From: Maribacter aquimaris
Lineage (GTDB): Bacteria; Bacteroidota; Bacteroidia; Flavobacteriales; Flavobacteriaceae
Assembly: GCF_014596745.1 (NCBI RefSeq)
Contig: NZ_JABTCF010000002.1
Coordinates: 124,001 to 188,000 of the forward strand
Length of the DNA: 64,000 bases
Direction of reading: 5' to 3'
Shown here: piece by piece, positions 1-10,074 of the stretch
Layout of the letters: the number at the start of each line of letters is the position of its first letter
Numbering within the stretch: the first letter of the stretch is position 1
Program-made: the position numbers and the translations under genes
The notes under the pieces: generated by a model
Databases searched by the model: none
Told to the model about the DNA's origin: nothing
What the model saw: the letters and a program-made list of their open reading frames with translations, nothing else

Positions 1-2
1 CA

Positions 3-1052
3 GAGACAAATGTTTTGGGTAAAAAGGAAACACCGACCCAATTGTTTACGCATAATATGGATGTAGATCGGCTAAACACTTTAGAGTTGGAAAAACTGTC
101 TGGCCGTTCAAGAAAGTTCAAAGCGGCTACCAAAGGCAATAAAAAATTGGTAGAGACCTTGAAGAAATCCGTTTTGGCCCATGAGTTTCTCGTGTTAAAA
201 ATAGATGCCAAGGTCATGTTCGTCCGCAATAATCCTGAACAAGGCTATGTCAATGGGACTTTGGGTACGGTTATCGATTTTACTGAAGAGGGATTTCCTA
301 TTGTAAAGACTTTTGATAAAAAGAGGATAACCGTAAAGCAAGAAACCTGGGGTATACATGATGATTTTGGTAAGGTGTTGGCAAGCTTGGACCAAATACC
401 CCTACGATTGGCATGGGCCATTACCGTTCATAAATGTCAGGGTATGACCTTGGATACCGCATTGATAGATCTTTCGAAAACCTTTGAACATGGGCAGGGT
501 TATGTGGCGCTTTCCCGTTTGAGGAATATTGAGAATTTACAGCTTTCGGGGTTTAATGAAATGGCCCTAAGGGTCGATGGACTCGCACTCAAGGCCGATA
601 TACGTTTTCAGGAACTTTCCCAAATCGTAGATGCCGAGTATGATGATAAAACTTTGGAAGAAGAAACGAGGCAATTTATCAAAGCATGTGGTGGACTTAC
701 AAATAGTGACGAAATCAAAAAGCACTCAAAAAAAATTAAGGAGAAGAAAGTGAAAAAACTTTCGACTTATGAAATCACCTTGGGGTACCTAAAACAAAAA
801 ATGCCATTGGAAAAAATTGCCGAAGAGCGCGGATTATCCAAAGGAACCGTCGCTGGTCATTTGATTCGATTGCGAAAAGATCACCCGAACGAGGATCTTG
901 ATTTTTACAGACCGGATGCCGAACTGCTTGAAAAAGTTGCAAACGCCAAAAAGAAACTAAAGGAAGATACCACAAGTTTGAAGCCCTTACATTTTGCACT
1001 CAATGGGAAAGTGGATTATGAGGATATTAAATTGGCATTGGCTTTTTTGTAA
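3..1052 (+). CDS. Pif1/RecD-like DNA helicase with C-terminal HTH domain (5' truncated by window)
   Basis: C-terminal part of a superfamily 1B helicase. The reading frame is open to the left edge, so the Walker A and B motifs lie outside the window. Visible are a beta-rich region around VMFVRNNPEQGYVNGTLG (helicase 2B/SH3-like), the motif WAITVHKCQGMTLD, and GQGYVALSRLRNIENL, which are helicase motifs V and VI as in Pif1 and RecD2. After a charged linker rich in Lys there is a helix-turn-helix segment, EKIAEERGLSKGTVAGHLIRL, at the position where Bacteroidota Pif1-like helicases carry an HTH_40-type domain. The role is inferred as 5'-3' DNA unwinding in replication or repair. A TTG at position 15 is not a credible start, because the frame and the homology run through it. 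Confidence 0.85.
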   Translation, partial: ETNVLGKKETPTQLFTHNMDVDRLNTLELEKLSGRSRKFKAATKGNKKLVETLKKSVLAHEFLVLKIDAKVMFVRNNPEQGYVNGTLGTVIDFTEEGFPIVKTFDKKRITVKQETWGIHDDFGKVLASLDQIPLRLAWAITVHKCQGMTLDTALIDLSKTFEHGQGYVALSRLRNIENLQLSGFNEMALRVDGLALKADIRFQELSQIVDAEYDDKTLEEETRQFIKACGGLTNSDEIKKHSKKIKEKKVKKLSTYEITLGYLKQKMPLEKIAEERGLSKGTVAGHLIRLRKDHPNEDLDFYRPDAELLEKVANAKKKLKEDTTSLKPLHFALNGKVDYEDIKLALAFL

Positions 1053-1127
1053 GCTACGGATGTAACCCCTTAGGAAAACTCCCGGTCCAATTTAGGTATT
1101 GGCCATAGCATCCTAGCCAGTTCATAA

Positions 1128-1784
1128 CTACTCTTTGGTAATGATCAGCGTGGCTTTAGAGCCCTCGGACAATAACCATTTATTGGAATAGATCAAATTC
1201 CCCAAATCATCGTACACATCGACCTGTGCGGTATTAGGGCTGGAAGAACCTTCGTTCAGTGCTTCAAAATCCAAACGGTTAAAGCCCTTCTCCAAGTCTA
1301 CGTTTATTCCTTTAAAGCTAGCGGTTAAAAGCACATTGTAGTCTACAATTTCACCGTTCAATGAGATTTTTACACGGTCGCCATCCACGTATTCATGGTC
1401 ACGACAGACGATGCCCACGAATTTTCCATTGCTTTTGATATCACCTAAATACTGATCGCCGAATTTTTCCTTGGAACCTCCCTGTTTCTCGTAGCTCCTT
1501 ATTTTTGGGTCCAGTTTTAAATTATGGCCAGCTTGGAGCATTCCATTATCAAGATTCATATTAACAGGCATTCTGGTGAGTGAATCCCTTAGATTGATAT
1601 TGGGCTTAGGGTCAATTATTGAAGGAATATTCAAGGCAGCACCTTGGGATGTATTATTGTTGTTATCGGGGGTCGTAAGTGGTCCGATTTCCAATGGGGT
1701 ACTATTTGGAATATCGGTTTGTGCCGTCGCATGGAAGGACAGCATCAGCAATAAAGCAAAAATTAAAACAGTTCTTATGTACAT
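1128..1784 (-). CDS. Secreted protein of unknown function
   Basis: 218 residues. The first 21 residues form a typical Sec signal peptide (hydrophobic core, then HATAQ before the mature chain), so the product is probably periplasmic or secreted. No lipobox is present. Residues 22-100 are polar and low in complexity (Asn/Thr/Pro). The second half is predicted beta-rich, with a region KFGDQYLGDIKSNGKF followed by a domain ending in VYDDLGNLIYSNKW, which reads like an immunoglobulin-type fold. I do not recognise a named family. It converges with the helicase gene and is separated by about 150 bases from the downstream cytochrome gene. No catalytic motif is visible. Confidence 0.7.
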   Translation of the reverse strand: MYIRTVLIFALLLMLSFHATAQTDIPNSTPLEIGPLTTPDNNNNTSQGAALNIPSIIDPKPNINLRDSLTRMPVNMNLDNGMLQAGHNLKLDPKIRSYEKQGGSKEKFGDQYLGDIKSNGKFVGIVCRDHEYVDGDRVKISLNGEIVDYNVLLTASFKGINVDLEKGFNRLDFEALNEGSSSPNTAQVDVYDDLGNLIYSNKWLLSEGSKATLIITKE

Positions 1785-1932
1785 TACTTAGCCGTAAATT
1801 TCGGAATAAAGATAGCAATTACCCTGCCATAGGGACTTAAAGCCCTGTTAATTTCGTTTAGTTGTTATGGTTGGGGAACATCTTAGCATACAAAAAAAGA
1901 ATCATGGTATTTTAATACGACTATCATATCCT

Positions 1933-4188
1933 TTATTGTACTCCTTCCAATTGCTGCAGGAATGCCTTGTAATTTGTATTGTTCGGATATAACTGAACAA
2001 GTTGGTTGCCGATTTCCTTGGCTTTTTGGGTTTCGCCGTATTTTGAATAGAAAAATGCCAAGGTGTATAACAGATCCTCATTGGTCGGTGAAACCTTTAA
2101 TCCTTTCAGCAGTGTATTTTTGGCCTTTACCCGCTCATTAGCCTTATCATACAACAAACCGAGATTGTAATATACCCTCATGTTTTCCGGCATATATGTA
2201 ATGGCTTTCTCGAGTTGTGTAACCGCTTCATCGGTTCTTCCTTGTTCGGCCAATAACAATGCCAAAGAGTAATAGGTTGGTCCGTAATCGGGTTCTTGTT
2301 CAATAACTATCTTAAAAGTATTTTCGGCCTTGTCCAAGGTACCATTTCTATAATATAAATTGGCTAGACTGGTTCTGACCATATTATTCAGAGGGTCTAT
2401 TTCCAATGCTTTTTCATAATTATCTATGGCTTTGGGTAGGTCCCCTTTCTTAAGGTAGTAATTGGCTTTTTTGGCCAATCCCCCTACAAAATCGGCAGTA
2501 GCGTCCAAATAGGTAAAAAACTCTTTTTTAACTTTTGCATAGACTTCCTTATACTGGGCCGGAATTTGGTTTTCCTTTAGGTCACCTAAGGCATAAAAGG
2601 CTTTGACCCTTACGGATCTTTTGCCATCTTTGAGTAGCGGTAAGAGGTACGTCGCGTAATCGGTGGTATTGATATTGCCCAAAACGTCGAGAGTGGCCCC
2701 TCTGACCATAGGGGAAGAGTCCTCTAAATAGGTCATTAGATTGTTGAGGTCATTCGCGTTGATATAATATTGTAGCCCGTTTACGGCAGATGCCCGTGCA
2801 ATCTCAGGCTGAAGGGTATCGTGCATTAATTTCAAAAGGGCTTCCTTTCCATTAGGGTCGCCATGAAGACCTGGAGCCAGAAGTTCTGAAAAATGAGTGT
2901 AATCCGGTGTGCCATATTGCTCCTTAAAGGCTTCCCAGGCCCATTCATTGTCCTTGTCCTTATGACAACCGACACAAGCATTCGGAGTGTCATATTTTAG
3001 GCTTAAATCGGGTCTTGGTATTCTAAAGCTATGGTCCCTTCGAAAGTCATTACCCATATAATAACGGCCGGGCATATGGCAATTTATACATTGCCCACTC
3101 TCTGAATCAACGTCATGAAAATGATGTTCCGGAGTGTTGTATTTTTCGGGAATATGGCATTGGGCACATAAATCATTGCCTTTGAATTTAAGCTCAAGGG
3201 AATGCGAATTGTGACAATCAGAACATTTGACATTGTTCTGGTACATCTTACTTTGGACAAAGGAACCGTAAACATAGTCCTCATCAAGAATCTGACCATC
3301 GAGGTAATACAAGCGATCGGTAATCAATTGCGGGTAATAATGGTCTAACATCGTCCCTTCAAAATTGAAGAATTCCGAAATTTGTTCACGTCGCATGTGA
3401 CATCTGGCACATTGATCCACCAACTCCTTGGGATTGGTTTTTGATGTCATATGCATGGCACCGGATGTTTTATAGTTCTCCCCCAATTGGGAGGCTTTTT
3501 CAACATGATCCTTGCCGGGGCCATGACAAGCCTCACAATTCACGTTGATCAAGGCGTATTTGGTATCATAGCCTTTTGTTTTTGGGTCATAATTTTTTCT
3601 GACATTGGTCGAATGGCAATCCGAACACATGGTGTTCCAGTTTAAACCACCCCTTGACCAGTGAAGCCATTCGGAATGAACGACCTTAAAATCAGGGTAC
3701 AGATCAAACCATTTGTTCTTTACGGAATCCCAGGCAGTTCTAAGACATTGGAATCTGCCTTTAGGGAATTCAACAATGTATTGTTGTAGAGGGGTTACGC
3801 CAAAGGTATAGATGATTTTATAATCATGATACTTGCCATCGGGTCCCTCGGTATTCACGAAAAAATCGTCCCCTTTACTGTAAAACCGGGATGTAATGCC
3901 TTGACTCGTATATTTTTCCCCTTTGAAATCGGCCAATATGGTTTCCCTGTTGGCCAATTGCATGGCCTTATCATGGTGCGAGCCTTCCCAATCCTTATAT
4001 TCCTTTTGATGACATTCTTTGCAGGCATCGTCCCCTAAGAAATCAGCATCGGGAATTTGATGGGTCGATGCGAAAATAGTATTCAGGTCTTCGGGAGGTA
4101 TCTCAATGTACTCTTGGTTTTTATCTTCCTTGCAGGAGATAAAAACAATTAAAATGAATACAGTAATGATGCGTAAAAAAATGTTCAT
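1933..4188 (-). CDS. Eight-haem c-type cytochrome lipoprotein with HEAT-like and TPR regions
   Basis: 751 residues. A lipoprotein signal ends in FISC (Cys19), so the protein should be membrane-anchored and exported. Eight CxxCH haem-attachment motifs occur in the first ~420 residues: CKECH, CSDCH, CEACH, CARCH, CSDCH, CAQCH, CINCH and CVGCH. Several have distal His/Met-containing contexts. Residues ~430-560 look like HEAT-type alpha repeats (MVRGATLDVLGNI, SVRVKAFYALGDL). From ~575 to the end there are about five tetratricopeptide repeats (for example KAIDNYEKALEIDPLNNMVR). The family is annotated as TPR multihaem cytochromes; some octahaem relatives reduce nitrogen or sulfur oxyanions, but no substrate can be assigned here. 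It lies downstream of an intergenic AAACCGGTTT palindrome (4223-4232). Confidence 0.85.
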   Translation of the reverse strand: MNIFLRIITVFILIVFISCKEDKNQEYIEIPPEDLNTIFASTHQIPDADFLGDDACKECHQKEYKDWEGSHHDKAMQLANRETILADFKGEKYTSQGITSRFYSKGDDFFVNTEGPDGKYHDYKIIYTFGVTPLQQYIVEFPKGRFQCLRTAWDSVKNKWFDLYPDFKVVHSEWLHWSRGGLNWNTMCSDCHSTNVRKNYDPKTKGYDTKYALINVNCEACHGPGKDHVEKASQLGENYKTSGAMHMTSKTNPKELVDQCARCHMRREQISEFFNFEGTMLDHYYPQLITDRLYYLDGQILDEDYVYGSFVQSKMYQNNVKCSDCHNSHSLELKFKGNDLCAQCHIPEKYNTPEHHFHDVDSESGQCINCHMPGRYYMGNDFRRDHSFRIPRPDLSLKYDTPNACVGCHKDKDNEWAWEAFKEQYGTPDYTHFSELLAPGLHGDPNGKEALLKLMHDTLQPEIARASAVNGLQYYINANDLNNLMTYLEDSSPMVRGATLDVLGNINTTDYATYLLPLLKDGKRSVRVKAFYALGDLKENQIPAQYKEVYAKVKKEFFTYLDATADFVGGLAKKANYYLKKGDLPKAIDNYEKALEIDPLNNMVRTSLANLYYRNGTLDKAENTFKIVIEQEPDYGPTYYSLALLLAEQGRTDEAVTQLEKAITYMPENMRVYYNLGLLYDKANERVKAKNTLLKGLKVSPTNEDLLYTLAFFYSKYGETQKAKEIGNQLVQLYPNNTNYKAFLQQLEGVQ

Positions 4189-4275
4189 TATGAATATGCT
4201 ATGTATAAAAGGACATTTTCGTAAACCGGTTTTTTTCTTTCAATCGAAATTGATACGATTTACATAATTCCTTTT

Positions 4276-6513
4276 TCAATTTATTTTGATTGAAACTTCT
4301 TGAAGGATATTTCTTGAAGAGTTTCCGATTTTTAGGATATATGTTCCCTTTTCCACTACCCAATTTTTTGATGCTTCTTGGTAATAAGCCAATTCCTTAA
4401 CGGGAATGTTGATTACGGTATTCTGTGATTCCCCGCTTTTTACAAAGACTTTTTTGAATCCTTTTAATTCCTTTGCTGCCTTTTCCACAGCCGATCCTGG
4501 ATGGGAAACATAGAGTTGGGCCACTTCTTTCCCGTCGCGGTCCCCAATATTTTTGATTGTAAAATTTATTTGGATTTCATCCTCCTCTGTATACAATTCC
4601 TTGCTTGTTGAAATATCGGAAAACTCGAAATCGGTATAGGATAGACCAAAACCAAAAGGGTATAATGGTTCTATTTTTTTTGTATCGAACCAACGGTAAC
4701 CCACCAATATGCCCTCTTTATAGGTGACTGATTCGTTCCCTGGAAAACTATGTGTAGCATGGGCAGGGGAATCTTCGATTTTTTTAGGCATGGTCCATGG
4801 TAGTTTTCCAGAAGGGTTTACATTTCCTAAAATGACATCAGCCAAGGCATGGCCTCCTTCAGAACCGTTGAACCAACTCCAAATAAGGGTAGATGATTTC
4901 TCTTTAATCATATTGATGTCAAATGGAGCGCCGGCTATCATAACAACAATGGTGTTCGGGTTGACTTCAAGGACTTTCTGGATCAACTCCTCTTGTCCGA
5001 AAGGTAGGGAAAGGTCTTTACGGTCAGAGGCTTCTGTCTCATAATCACGATTGGATCCCGCAAAAATAATGGCCATATCCGAATTTTTTGCCGCTTCCAA
5101 TGCTTCGTTTAATTTGTCTGTATCTAATTCGGTTACGGTTCTAGGGGTGTTCAATGTAAGTTCCGCCTTTTGATCGTTGTCGTTCTGCGTATATCTTTCC
5201 AAATAGCCTTCGGCATAGTTTATCTTGATATTTTCAGGTAGTTTATTCTTAAGTCCATCCAAAGGTGTTACTTCCCTTTTTGTTTTCACCCCGGCACCAA
5301 ATCCGCCCAAGGCATTCTTTTTGGTTGCATTGTTGCCAATTACGGCTATGGAATTGACCTCTTCTAATTGCAGGGGCAATAGGTTACTATCGTTCTTTAA
5401 TAAAACAATGGATTCTGCCGCGATATCATAGGCATCTTTGTAGTGCTCTTCCGTGGCCAGACTTCCTTTTGTCCTAGCTGTACTGTCAATGGCTTTAACC
5501 TGAAATAGCACCCTTAGAATCCGGCGAACATGTTTGTCTATTTCTTCTTCCGAAATCTCCCCGGCCTTTGCTGCGGCTATTAATTTATCGGCCAGGAAAT
5601 ACTCATTGAATGGTTTTCGGGTTCCCATTTCAATATCAAGTCCGTTTTCCAAAGTCTTTACGGTGCTATGCACGGCGGACCAGTCGGAAACTACGATGCC
5701 CCTAAATCCCCATTCATCCCTTAGGATTTTGTTCTGCATATAATCGTTCTCGCAAAGAAAATCCCCCCGGAACTTATTATAGGCACCCATTACACTATAG
5801 GCATTGGCTTCGGTAACCGAAGCTTTGAAAGCGGGAAGGTAGATTTCCCGTAAAGTGCGTTCATCGGTATTCACATCGACAAAATCGCGGTTGGTTTCCT
5901 GATTGTTTACGGCAAAATGCTTGACACAGGCCATGACATCATTATCCTGAATACCCACAATAAAGGGAACTGCCAGTTTCTTGTTTAAAAAAGGGTCTTC
6001 GGTAAAATATTCATAGGTACGGCCACCCAGTGGGGTTCGGATTATATTGATGGCTGGTGATAGTAACATATCCTTGTTTCTGGCTCTTGCTTCTTGTCCA
6101 ACACTGTTGCCGAATTTATAGGATAATTCAGGGTTCCATGTGGCAGCCACGCTTCCCGCAGCAGGATAATACGTGGCAAAATCGTTGTTCCAGCCTGCCG
6201 GGGCCCAACTATCTTGTGATATTTCTTCACGAATTCCTAATGGGCCATCGGTCATATGTAGTTTCGGTATGCCCAAGCGTTCCACACCACCATTGGCGAA
6301 CATACTTTGGCCATGCAACATCCCTACTTTCTCCTCTAGGGTCATTAAGGCAATAAGTGAATCTATTTTTTTTTCGTTGTCCAGGCTAATTTCCTTTCCT
6401 TGGAATTTTGTTTTTATTGTTGTTTCCACCTTAGTGGTTTTCATGCCATCATTGCATGAGATAATTGACAATGTTGCCGCTAAAAACAATAAAAAGACAT
6501 GCTTTGTACTCAT
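4276..6513 (-). CDS. Glycoside hydrolase family 3 lipoprotein (beta-glucosidase-type)
   Basis: 745 residues with the start at 6513. A longer frame upstream lacks signal-peptide character, whereas this start gives a clean lipoprotein signal ending in LSIISC (Cys20). Domains in order: an (alpha/beta)8 GH3 N-domain with KHFAVNNQE near residue 198 and the nucleophile region GIVVSDWSAV (Asp277), then the alpha/beta sandwich, then a fibronectin-III-like C-domain (DGKEVAQLYVSHPG). All standard GH3 parts are present at normal length. It likely cleaves beta-linked gluco-oligosaccharides or beta-glucosides at the cell envelope. No SusCD pair is adjacent, so the substrate is open. It is monocistronic by spacing. 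Confidence 0.9.
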   Translation of the reverse strand: MSTKHVFLLFLAATLSIISCNDGMKTTKVETTIKTKFQGKEISLDNEKKIDSLIALMTLEEKVGMLHGQSMFANGGVERLGIPKLHMTDGPLGIREEISQDSWAPAGWNNDFATYYPAAGSVAATWNPELSYKFGNSVGQEARARNKDMLLSPAINIIRTPLGGRTYEYFTEDPFLNKKLAVPFIVGIQDNDVMACVKHFAVNNQETNRDFVDVNTDERTLREIYLPAFKASVTEANAYSVMGAYNKFRGDFLCENDYMQNKILRDEWGFRGIVVSDWSAVHSTVKTLENGLDIEMGTRKPFNEYFLADKLIAAAKAGEISEEEIDKHVRRILRVLFQVKAIDSTARTKGSLATEEHYKDAYDIAAESIVLLKNDSNLLPLQLEEVNSIAVIGNNATKKNALGGFGAGVKTKREVTPLDGLKNKLPENIKINYAEGYLERYTQNDNDQKAELTLNTPRTVTELDTDKLNEALEAAKNSDMAIIFAGSNRDYETEASDRKDLSLPFGQEELIQKVLEVNPNTIVVMIAGAPFDINMIKEKSSTLIWSWFNGSEGGHALADVILGNVNPSGKLPWTMPKKIEDSPAHATHSFPGNESVTYKEGILVGYRWFDTKKIEPLYPFGFGLSYTDFEFSDISTSKELYTEEDEIQINFTIKNIGDRDGKEVAQLYVSHPGSAVEKAAKELKGFKKVFVKSGESQNTVINIPVKELAYYQEASKNWVVEKGTYILKIGNSSRNILQEVSIKIN

Positions 6514-7053
6514 TTGAATTTGATTGATAATTAAATCGTTGTTACTATTGGGAATCCCCTTGTGTGCCATCTTTATTAAAGGTTTAATCCTTGGTGTAGG
6601 GTTTAAACGATATGGATGGTATACGAAGCAGTAAAAATACAAATTTTCAATGCTTATTTAACCCCTAAACAAGGAGGTTTTATTACCCGCTGGAGTATAT
6701 GTGCAGACCTTGTATCCAATAAGTGTTGTTGAGCGTATAGGTTATCGGTTCTGCTTGTGGATTTATTGTTGATAGCCTTGGTGCCTTACATTGGATATTA
6801 TTGGGTAAGGACTGAAATTCATAATGGAATGCATGAAGAAAGATGGGTTACCATCGATTTGCTGTTAAAACAGCTGAAAGTAAATCGTGAATGGCCATCA
6901 TGTGGAAAAGGTAGGATATTACCCCATGTAAGGGAATGGTTTGAACGGACCTGTAACGTTAGTTTACATTAAATCCAAGTGCCAATCCCTTGCATAGGGT
7001 TTTTTCCAATATGATCTTTGTTTCCGTTGACAATTCAATCTTTACGGGAAAGA
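6514..7053. other. Intergenic region of 540 bases without a supported gene
   Basis: Upstream region of the GH3 gene and downstream region of the korAB unit. A 71-codon frame with a GTG start (6757-6972) is present, but it shows no family resemblance and no plausible initiation context. An 8-bp palindrome GTTTAAAC occurs near 6600. No terminator hairpin with a T-run, tRNA or repeat was recognised. Confidence 0.5.
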
Positions 7054-8064
7054 TTAAAATACATTGTAAATATCGCCAGAGAAAAACAAATCGTCGGTTT
7101 TCTTAAAGTTCGAATCCGATTTGACTTGTGCGGTAAGGGCATCTTCCCTTTCTTCCAAGGTGACGTCATCAAAAGCTCTAATGATACCAGTAACCATGGG
7201 ATATTCCATGCGTACTAACATCTGGTGCAAGGTAGGGTCTTGTTCCTTGGCGTCATGAACCAAAATATCGGTTTCCGTTACTCCGTTCTCACCTATAGTC
7301 ACAACTTCCAATTTTAAGCCATTCAAGACCAGTCCCTTGTTGCGTTCCTTGCCAAAGATCATGGGTTTGCCATGTTCGACAAAAAGCATTCGGTCTTCCC
7401 TGACGGCCTTATCGTTGAATTTGGAATAGGCGCCATCATTGAATATGGGACAGTTTTGTAAAACTTCGATGAGCGAGGTTCCTTTGAATTTTTCGGCATC
7501 GATGAAAATCTGGGTCATTTCCTTGGGTGTATTTCCTGATATTCTTCCAAAAAAACGGGCATGTGCCCCCAAAGCCAATTCCCCTGCGGAAAAAGGAGGT
7601 TGTGTATTGCCATATGGTGATGACTTTGTCTTTTGGCCCACTAATGAGGTTGGTGAAAACTGCCCTTTGGTGAGTCCGTAAATCTCATTATTGAACAAGA
7701 CGATATTCAGGTCGATATTTCTTCGCAACACATGTATAAAGTGATTGCCACCTATGGCCATTGAGTCACCGTCACCTGTGATTACCCAAACACTTAGGTC
7801 TGGATTCGTCAATTTCAGACCCGTTGCAATGGCTGGGGCCCGACCATGGATACCGTGCATCCCGTAGGTGTCCATATAATAAGGAAAACGTGAAGAACAC
7901 CCAATTCCTGAAATAAAGACGACATCTTCTTTTTTCACCCCCATTTCAGGAAGTGCTTTTTGCATGGACCTTAGAATTACATAGTCGTCACAACCAGGAC
8001 ACCATCGTACCTCTTGGTCACTTGCAAAATCCTTGTAAGTATATTCTTTTACTGCTGCTTCCAT
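7054..8064 (-). CDS. korB: 2-oxoacid:ferredoxin oxidoreductase, beta subunit
   Basis: 336 residues, usual length for the TPP-binding beta subunit. The motif WCPGC (Cys22, Cys25) and GIGCS (Cys56) supply cysteines of the [4Fe-4S] cluster. GDGD (residues 97-100) followed by the NNEIYGLTKGQ region is the thiamine diphosphate/Mg2+ motif. Together with the alpha subunit immediately upstream (5-base gap) it should oxidatively decarboxylate a 2-oxoacid, most likely 2-oxoglutarate, to the acyl-CoA while reducing ferredoxin in the cytoplasm. Substrate identity is inferred from similarity in layout to KorAB. The reversible reaction could also carboxylate succinyl-CoA. Translational coupling with korA is likely. 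Confidence 0.92.
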   Translation of the reverse strand: MEAAVKEYTYKDFASDQEVRWCPGCDDYVILRSMQKALPEMGVKKEDVVFISGIGCSSRFPYYMDTYGMHGIHGRAPAIATGLKLTNPDLSVWVITGDGDSMAIGGNHFIHVLRRNIDLNIVLFNNEIYGLTKGQFSPTSLVGQKTKSSPYGNTQPPFSAGELALGAHARFFGRISGNTPKEMTQIFIDAEKFKGTSLIEVLQNCPIFNDGAYSKFNDKAVREDRMLFVEHGKPMIFGKERNKGLVLNGLKLEVVTIGENGVTETDILVHDAKEQDPTLHQMLVRMEYPMVTGIIRAFDDVTLEEREDALTAQVKSDSNFKKTDDLFFSGDIYNVF

Positions 8065-8069
8065 ATTTA

Positions 8070-9923
8070 TTAGACTAGAGATTTAAATTTTTCCACCAAT
8101 TCATTGTTCGCGAATGGCAGACCTTGGATTTTGTTGAATTGAAGAAAATTGAATTCACTGCAATTAATTTTCAATACTTTGACGAATTGTCCACTGTTCA
8201 ACTCACAAACGATTATTTTCTTGTACTTGCTGAATACTTCGCTCGTATTTTTAGGCAAGGGGTTAATGTAGTTGAAATGTGCAAATCCGATATTGTTATA
8301 TCCTTCTTCATTCAATTCCTTTACCGCCGAATGTAAGCTACCATAAGTACCTCCCCATCCTACGACCAATAAATCCCCTTCCTCGGTAAATTCAGGAACA
8401 ATTTCCGGTATGTAGTTTTGGACCCTTTTTACTTTTTCGGCCCTTATTTTTGTCATGTACTCATGATTTTCAGGGACATAGGATACATTGCCCGATACAC
8501 GGTCTTTTTCTAAACCGCCGACTCTGTGCTCCAGGCCTGGGACTCCAGGGATGGCCCAATTTCTTGCTAGTGTGTCCTTATCCCGATTGTAAGGGTGCCA
8601 ATCTTCTTCAGCTTCCTTGATGATGTTGTTCTTTATTTCGGGCATACTGGCCACGGATTTTATTTTCCATGGTGCCGATCCATTAGCGATATAACCATCG
8701 GTTAACAACAGTACGGGTGTCATATGTTCTATGGTCAGTTTTGCAGCTTCATAGGCATATTCAAAACAATTGGAGGGGGTACTTGCCGCGATTACGATAA
8801 TCGGACTTTCACCATTTCTACCATACATGGCCTGTAATAGATCTGATTGTTCTGTCTTTGTCGGTAACCCGGTTGAAGGTCCACCACGCTGTACATCCAC
8901 GATGACCAAGGGTAATTCTATCATCATGGCCAATCCTAGGGCTTCTGCCTTTAAGGCCAATCCGGGCCCTGAGGTTGTTGTTATGGCCAAATCACCGGCA
9001 AAAGAGGCCCCGATTGCAGAACTTATACCTGCAATCTCATCTTCTGCTTGTAAGGTTTTAACCCCAAAGTGTTTGTGTTTTACCAATTCGTGTAAAATAT
9101 TGGAGGCCGGGGTAATGGGATATGATCCCAAGAACAATTCCAATCCTGATTTTTCAGCTGCTGCCAAAAAGCCCCAAGCAGTGGCTTGGTTCCCCATGAT
9201 TATCCTATAGGTGCCCGGAGCCATTTTGGCTGGGGCAATGGTATAGGCATTGGGAATCAATTCCAAGGTTTCGGCAAAATAGAAACCTGCGTTCAATACC
9301 TTGGTATTCGCCTCGATGACCTCGGGCTTCTTTTTAAATTTCTTGTTGAAGAATTCCGTGGTATATTCCCTGGAGCGACCATACATCCAGTAGACCATTC
9401 CCAAGGCGAACATATTCTTACTACGGGTAATGGTTTTATTGTCCAATCCTTCCACTTCCTTCAAGGCTTCCTTGGTTAATGAAGTCATGGCCACTTCTAT
9501 GACCCTATAGTTCTCGAGACTTCCATCTTCCAGTGGATTACTATCATAAAGGGCCTTTTCCAAGTTCTTTTTGGTAAAGGAATCCGTATCCACTATAACC
9601 GTGTGCCCCGGTTTAAGCGCGTGTAAATTGGTTTTTAAGCCTGCAGGGTTCATGGCCACCAATAGATCTACATCATCGCCAGGTGTGTTGATTTCAACAC
9701 TGCCGATATGTACTTGGAAGCCTGAAACCCCATATAAACTACCTTGTGGGGCCCTTATTTCTGCCGGATAATTGGGGAATGTCGCAACATCATTGCCGAA
9801 CATTGCCGATGTATCGGAGAATTGGGTGCCCGTTAATTGCATACCATCTCCTGAATCACCTACAAAACGGATGATTACTGCATCTATAACTTTCTGCTTT
9901 TTCTTTTCTGTGGTTGCAATCAT
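8070..9923 (-). CDS. korA: 2-oxoacid:ferredoxin oxidoreductase, fused gamma-alpha subunit
   Basis: 617 residues. The N-terminal ~200 residues are the gamma (CoA-associated) domain, beginning with RFVGDSGDGMQLTGTQFSD and containing FPNYPAEIRAP. The rest is the alpha pyrimidine-binding domain, with GSYPITPAS and QRGGPSTGLPTKTEQSDL, the signature of 2-oxoglutarate-type KorA proteins. The fusion of gamma and alpha is the usual arrangement of the two-subunit enzyme. The gene lies 5 bases upstream of korB and is divergent from a ferredoxin gene across 151 bases, which supports ferredoxin as electron acceptor. Function: the TCA-cycle step from 2-oxoglutarate to succinyl-CoA with low-potential electron output. 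Confidence 0.92.
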   Translation of the reverse strand: MIATTEKKKQKVIDAVIIRFVGDSGDGMQLTGTQFSDTSAMFGNDVATFPNYPAEIRAPQGSLYGVSGFQVHIGSVEINTPGDDVDLLVAMNPAGLKTNLHALKPGHTVIVDTDSFTKKNLEKALYDSNPLEDGSLENYRVIEVAMTSLTKEALKEVEGLDNKTITRSKNMFALGMVYWMYGRSREYTTEFFNKKFKKKPEVIEANTKVLNAGFYFAETLELIPNAYTIAPAKMAPGTYRIIMGNQATAWGFLAAAEKSGLELFLGSYPITPASNILHELVKHKHFGVKTLQAEDEIAGISSAIGASFAGDLAITTTSGPGLALKAEALGLAMMIELPLVIVDVQRGGPSTGLPTKTEQSDLLQAMYGRNGESPIIVIAASTPSNCFEYAYEAAKLTIEHMTPVLLLTDGYIANGSAPWKIKSVASMPEIKNNIIKEAEEDWHPYNRDKDTLARNWAIPGVPGLEHRVGGLEKDRVSGNVSYVPENHEYMTKIRAEKVKRVQNYIPEIVPEFTEEGDLLVVGWGGTYGSLHSAVKELNEEGYNNIGFAHFNYINPLPKNTSEVFSKYKKIIVCELNSGQFVKVLKINCSEFNFLQFNKIQGLPFANNELVEKFKSLV

Positions 9924-10074
9924 ATGATTTTATTTTTCTTAAACGAATTCTATTAATTTTTGGTAAATTTAGGGACTAAAATTTAATTCACCTTAAGTTT
10001 CGAAATATGATATTTATCATTAAAAGGTATTATCCTATATACTAACTTCGTTATCTTAAATAAAATTAAGCAAA

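Noticed and set aside
4223-4232. AAACCGGTTT palindrome upstream of the cytochrome gene as an operator
   Set aside because: Only 10 bp, and no matching regulator or second copy was found; kept as a remark only.
6757-6972. 71-codon plus-strand frame in the GH3/korB gap
   Set aside because: GTG start, no recognisable family, no initiation context or conservation evidence.
8770-9479. Plus-strand frames opposite korA
   Set aside because: Antisense to a complete conserved gene, with no features of their own.
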